This document shows, in pieces, positions 60,582 through 64,000 of a stretch of DNA of 64,000 bases (positions are counted from its first letter, which is position 1; each line of letters starts with the position of its first letter). The DNA lies in NCBI RefSeq assembly GCF_900172355.1, contig NZ_FWFZ01000001.1, positions 480,483 through 544,482 on the forward strand, given 5' to 3'. Position numbers and translations under genes: made by a program. The notes under the pieces were generated by a model. That model had not been told where the DNA came from. It was given only the letters and a program-made list of their open reading frames with translations, and made no database searches. Source of the stretch: Roseisalinus antarcticus (lineage in GTDB: Bacteria; Pseudomonadota; Alphaproteobacteria; Rhodobacterales; Rhodobacteraceae).

Positions 60582-61178
60582 ATGGGTGCGCTTCTGGGAG
60601 TGCTCTGGCCGCTTGAGCGGATGAACACCGGCATTCTGGCCGTGGGCCGCGTCATCGCGGTCGTGGCGCTGGCGATCATGGTGTGCCTGATCCTGGGTCA
60701 GGTCTTTTTTCGCTACGTCCTGAACGATGCGCCCAACTGGACGGAGGAAGGCGCACGCTTCGGCATGATCTGGCTGGTGGGGCTGATGGCGCCGCTCGCC
60801 TACCGCCAGGGCGGGTTCGTCGCCATCGACATGCTGGAGCGCGCGCTCAGCAACATGATGGCCGGCATCCTTGGTCTGGTGCTGTTCGCGATCTCGCTCT
60901 GGGTGCTGGTGATCCTGTGGGACAAGGGGTTGAACAACCACGTCGATTCGCTCTCGGGGCGGGGCTGTTCGTCGTCGCTGCGCTGGCCCTTCGGGATCGA
61001 GTTCGGCAAGTGCGGCGCGAAATTCCAGAACAATTTTCAGTATGCCGGGCTCTGGGTCGGGGTGAACCTGCTGATCCTGGTGAATGTCGAATTGCTGCTG
61101 CGGCAGATCATCGTGTTGCTGGGCGGTGCCCAAAGGCTGCGTCCCATTCCCGGGACCGGCATGGCGGGGGCTGAATGA
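60582..61178 (+). CDS. TRAP transporter small permease (DctQ), desulfonation cluster
   Basis: A 198-residue DctQ subunit with four hydrophobic segments and the QVFFRYVLNDAPNWTEEGAR signature. Between helices 3 and 4 it has a long periplasmic-side insertion with two cysteines (GRGCSSSLRWPFG ... GKCGAKFQN), making it longer than the usual 160-175 residues. RBS GGGAGGAGGAG. Its stop overlaps the DctM start (ATGA). Confidence 0.9.
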   Translation: MGALLGVLWPLERMNTGILAVGRVIAVVALAIMVCLILGQVFFRYVLNDAPNWTEEGARFGMIWLVGLMAPLAYRQGGFVAIDMLERALSNMMAGILGLVLFAISLWVLVILWDKGLNNHVDSLSGRGCSSSLRWPFGIEFGKCGAKFQNNFQYAGLWVGVNLLILVNVELLLRQIIVLLGGAQRLRPIPGTGMAGAE

Positions 61179-62746
61179 TGCTGATCTGGTTTCTTCCGCT
61201 TTTCCTGCTGCTGCTGATGGTCGGCCTGCCGGTGGTCTTCGGCCTGCTCGCCGCGCCCTTCGCCCTTCTGGTGCTGGATGACCAGGGGCGCCAATTGTCG
61301 GTGCTTTACCGCAACCTCTATACCGGGATGGACAGCTTTCCGCTGATGGCGCTGCCGTTCTTCATGCTCGCGGGCGAGATCATGAACCGGGGCGGCATCA
61401 CCACCCGGCTCGTCGAGTTCAGCCAGGCCTTCATGGGCCACCTGCGCGGCGGGCTCGCGCATGTGAACATCCTGTCGTCGATCCTCTTCGCGGGCCTCTC
61501 GGGGTCGGCTGTGGCCGACACCTCGGCGCTCGGCTCCACCCTGATCCCGGCGATGGAGAAGAACGGCTATACCCGCAAGTTCGCGGCGGCGATCACCGCG
61601 GCAAGCTCGGTCATCGGCCCGATCATCCCGCCCTCGGGCATCATGATCATCTACGCCTATGTCATGGGCGAAAGCGTCGCGGCATTGTTCCTCGCGGGCA
61701 TCGTGCCGGGGATCCTGGTCGGCCTGGGGCTGATGGTCATGGTCCGGCTGATGGCCGACCGCTACGACCTGCCCAAGGCAGAGCGGATCGTGCACACCGG
61801 CCAGGACATCAGCAAGACCGAATACTGGGTCAGCTTCGCACTGCTGCGGCTGAACCTGGCCGGGCTGCTGATGGCGGCCTATGCCGGCATCGCGGGCCGC
61901 GTGGGCCTGACCAGCGTGAACGCCGAGGGCGACACCGTGCAGGCGGTCGACCGCTGGATCGTCTTCGCGGTCATGCTCGCCTTCGCGCACGGGTTCCTGA
62001 TGCTCTACCGCGGCAAGGTCAGCCACGACTTCCGGCTGGTCTGCAAGAAGGCGGTGGCCCCGCTGCAGACCCCGATCATCATCCTCGGCGGCATCCTCAT
62101 CGGCGTCTTCACCCCGACCGAGGCCTCGGCCATCGCGGTGGCTTACGCTCTGATCGTGAGCTTCTTCGTGCTGCGCTCGATGAAGACGCGGGACCTGATG
62201 GGGGTGCTGTCGCGCTCGGCGCTGTCGACCTCGGCGGTGCTTTTGCTGGTCGGCGCGGCGGTCAGCTTCAAGACCGTCGTGTCCCTGTCATACGCGCCGC
62301 AGATCCTGACGGACATCATCCTGGGCCTGTCCGAGAATCCTTTGATCCTGTTGTTCCTCATCAACATCCTGCTGTTCATCGTGGGCATGTTCCTCGATGC
62401 GGGGCCGGCGATCATCATTCTGGGGCCGATCCTGGGGCCGATCTTCACCGAGCTTGGCGTGCATCCCGTGCATTTCGCCATCATCATGTCGGTGAACCTG
62501 ACCGTGGGGCTGGCCACACCGCCCATGGGGCTGGTGCTGTTCGTGGCCTCGACCGTCTCGGGCGAGAAGGTGGAGGCCATCGCCAAGGCGATCCTGCCGT
62601 TCCTCGCCGTGGAGATCTTCGTGATCTTCCTCATCACCTATGTGCCGGAAATATCCATGACCGTCCCGTATCTCACGGGCTTTCTGGGATGTTCGCCGGA
62701 CATCGGGTTCCAGGCTTGCATCAACCCTGGGCCTTCCATCAACTGA
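61175..62746 (+). CDS. TRAP transporter large permease (DctM), desulfonation cluster
   Basis: A 523-residue DctM, about 90 residues longer than usual. Core blocks are intact (MALPFFMLAGEIMNRGGITT, SGSAVADTSALGSTLIPAME, IPPSGIMIIYAYVMGE, VGLATPPMGLVLFVAST). Extra sequence lies in the middle (about residues 205-300, two added hydrophobic parts). A C-terminal extension has two cysteines (FLGCSPDIGFQACINP). It is probably the permease for the organosulfonate or its product. Confidence 0.9.
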   Translation: MMLIWFLPLFLLLLMVGLPVVFGLLAAPFALLVLDDQGRQLSVLYRNLYTGMDSFPLMALPFFMLAGEIMNRGGITTRLVEFSQAFMGHLRGGLAHVNILSSILFAGLSGSAVADTSALGSTLIPAMEKNGYTRKFAAAITAASSVIGPIIPPSGIMIIYAYVMGESVAALFLAGIVPGILVGLGLMVMVRLMADRYDLPKAERIVHTGQDISKTEYWVSFALLRLNLAGLLMAAYAGIAGRVGLTSVNAEGDTVQAVDRWIVFAVMLAFAHGFLMLYRGKVSHDFRLVCKKAVAPLQTPIIILGGILIGVFTPTEASAIAVAYALIVSFFVLRSMKTRDLMGVLSRSALSTSAVLLLVGAAVSFKTVVSLSYAPQILTDIILGLSENPLILLFLINILLFIVGMFLDAGPAIIILGPILGPIFTELGVHPVHFAIIMSVNLTVGLATPPMGLVLFVASTVSGEKVEAIAKAILPFLAVEIFVIFLITYVPEISMTVPYLTGFLGCSPDIGFQACINPGPSIN

Positions 62747-62779
62747 CCAACACGACCAGCATAAACTAGGGAGAAAAAC

Positions 62780-63835
62780 ATGCTCAAAGGTCTCAAGACA
62801 GCGGCGCTGGCCGCCCTCGTCGCGGGCACTGCCTCGCTTGCGACGGCGCAGGAATACACACTCCGCGCCACTGCGAACTCCAACGAGAACGACGAGGATT
62901 ACGATGGCCTCGTGGTCTTCAAGAACTACGTCGAGGCCGCCTCGAACGGCGCCATCGAGGTCGAGCTCTTCATCGGCACGCAGCTCTGCTCCACCGGGGC
63001 GGAATGCATCGAGGGCGTCTCCGAAGGCTCCATCGACATCTACATCTCCACCTCGGGCGGCGCGGCCGGCATCTTTCCGTATGTGCAGGTCCTCGACCTG
63101 CCCTACCTGATGACCAACGACCGCATCGCCGAGCATGTGCTCTCGGGCGATTTCGTCCGCACCATGCGCGACATGGCGCTGGAGGACAGCGGCGACACCG
63201 TGCGCCTGATGACCGTGGGCAACACCGGCGGCTGGCGCAACTTCGCCAACACCGTCCGCACGGTCGAACAGCCCTCCGACCTCGAAGGGCTCAAGATCCG
63301 CACCGTGGTCGCCGACCTGCCGCAGGAGCTTGTCCGCGCCCTTGGCGCCTCGCCGACGCCGATCCCGTGGCCGGAGCTCTTCACCTCGTTCCAGACCGGC
63401 GTGGTCGAAGGCTCCAAGAACGGCATCACCGACATCATGGGCATGAAGTTCCCCGATGCCGGCCTGCAGTACCTCACCCTTGACGGCCACGCCTACATGG
63501 GGGCGCTCTGGTGGATGAACAACGAGACGTTCCTCGCCATGCCCGAGGACATGCGCCGCGTGGTGGTGGACGGTTTCTACCAGCTGCAGCAGGCGACCTT
63601 CGCCTCGCCGAAGCGCAAGTCAATCCAGGCCTATGAGGACTTCGTCGCCGGCGGTGGCGAGATCTATGTGCCGACGCCCGAGCAGATGGCGATGTTCGCC
63701 GAGGCCGCGGCCCCGGTGCAGGAGTGGTTCCGCGCCAACGTCGACCGCGGCGACGAGGTGCTCGACGCGATGCTGATGGCCGTCGAAGAGGCCGAGGCCG
63801 ACCTGTCCGAGGGCTACGATTCCGATCTGAACTGA
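62780..63835 (+). CDS. TRAP transporter substrate-binding protein (DctP), desulfonation cluster
   Basis: A 351-residue periplasmic TRAP binding protein. Signal peptide about 1-22 (AALVAGTASLATAQEY). It has the DctP core with the Arg of LEGLKIRTVVAD and SFQTGVVEGSKNGI. Two cysteines (QLCSTGAEC) near residue 75 may form a disulfide. It is the last gene of the cluster, after Q and M, with AGGGAGAAA as ribosome site. TRAP systems are known importers of taurine, isethionate and dihydroxypropanesulfonate, so a sulfonate ligand is plausible. Confidence 0.92.
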   Translation: MLKGLKTAALAALVAGTASLATAQEYTLRATANSNENDEDYDGLVVFKNYVEAASNGAIEVELFIGTQLCSTGAECIEGVSEGSIDIYISTSGGAAGIFPYVQVLDLPYLMTNDRIAEHVLSGDFVRTMRDMALEDSGDTVRLMTVGNTGGWRNFANTVRTVEQPSDLEGLKIRTVVADLPQELVRALGASPTPIPWPELFTSFQTGVVEGSKNGITDIMGMKFPDAGLQYLTLDGHAYMGALWWMNNETFLAMPEDMRRVVVDGFYQLQQATFASPKRKSIQAYEDFVAGGGEIYVPTPEQMAMFAEAAAPVQEWFRANVDRGDEVLDAMLMAVEEAEADLSEGYDSDLN

Positions 63836-63906
63836 ACCGGCCCACCGGTCACGGAGGGGCGCTCCTCGCGCAAGCCCCTTACCAAAGGTGTTGTAGAAAA
63901 TCCTTC

Positions 63907-63929
63907 GGTTGGCCACAAAGTGGCCAACC
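63907..63929 (+). terminator. Terminator after the TRAP operon
   Basis: Perfect 10-base stem GGTTGGCCAC (63907-63916) and GTGGCCAACC (63920-63929) with an AAA loop, followed by TTCCTCTT. It lies 71 bases past the dctP stop and is the strongest terminator-like structure in the window. Confidence 0.75.
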
Positions 63930-64000
63930 TTCCTCTTAAAGGACTGGCTTGACGCAATCTCAGGATGGAGGTGTCAGGTGAAGTCCGTCTCGCAAAAATC

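Noticed and set aside
1..64000. tRNA, rRNA, insertion sequences, phage genes
   Set aside because: I looked for cloverleaf-like and transposase/integrase sequences while reading and found none I could support; a dedicated search (tRNAscan-SE, Rfam, ISfinder) was not possible here.

Overview
The window looks like a chromosomal segment of an alphaproteobacterium of the order Rhodobacterales (Roseobacter group or a close Paracoccaceae relative). The evidence is the high G+C content, the phaR/phaP/phaC/phaZ arrangement, the abundance of TRAP transporters, a VPLPA-type sorting signal, a BigR/SqrR sulfur-response cluster and a CCCGGGATATTTGG-type intergenic motif near 1083. No tRNA, rRNA, phage, insertion sequence or CRISPR was seen. 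Coding density is high and the long antisense reading frames are GC-driven shadows.

Layout. 1-4.7 kb: two small membrane proteins (the second PqiA-like), a LysR regulator divergent from a class III aminotransferase, and an isolated exported protein with a VPLPA-CTERM tail. 4.9-9.4 kb: polyhydroxybutyrate granule cluster (phaR, phaP, phaC, with phaZ divergent) and a clear candidate PhaR operator over the phaP promoter. 9.4-13.1 kb: a GFA-like zinc protein, an Lrp/LysE pair, a photolyase-like flavoprotein with unusual domain order, and an ArsR/SRPBCC pair. 13.3-17.2 kb: clpP, clpX, a RidA-family protein without the usual catalytic arginine, and a shortened FadB-like hydratase. 17.3-19.9 kb: a persulfide-response operon (BigR/SqrR-type ArsR, persulfide dioxygenase, two YeeE/YedE halves, a phosphatase/sulfurtransferase-like protein). 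20-24.7 kb: a CheY-like receiver, a small membrane protein, a symporter-type histidine kinase and a FliM/FliN (SpoA) protein, all co-directional. 24.8-31.6 kb: an XRE regulator of the short-chain fatty acyl regulator type, divergent from a five-gene HAAT/Liv-type ABC importer.

31.7-37.2 kb: a nitrogen-compound unit with an agmatinase-family gene broken by a one-base frameshift, a TRAP binding protein, a fused TRAP QM permease and a TrzA/deaminase-type amidohydrolase. 37.5-48 kb: a complete hexuronate catabolic locus (uxaC, TRAP P/Q/M, kdgF, kduI, kduD, uxuB, uxuA) divergent from a GntR regulator and kdgK. Two near-identical 14-base sites lie in the shared promoter. Oxidised and unsaturated uronates both converge on 2-keto-3-deoxygluconate, which KdgK phosphorylates. 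48.3-52.6 kb: a MacB-like ABC exporter with adaptor. 53-57.8 kb: a beta-alanine:pyruvate-type aminotransferase, an inositol-monophosphatase-family protein, a glutathione transferase, a Gfo/Idh/MocA dehydrogenase and a GntR/HutC regulator.

57.9-63.8 kb is the most interesting part. An SsuD-type flavin-dependent sulfonate monooxygenase, an aldo/keto reductase and a flavin reductase are followed by a complete TRAP transporter. The three enzymes match the enzyme set of the oxidative sulfoquinovose (sulfo-SMO) pathway, but here the importer is a TRAP system and no sulfoquinovosidase is visible. I infer an organosulfonate uptake and desulfonation unit. The substrate cannot be read from sequence.
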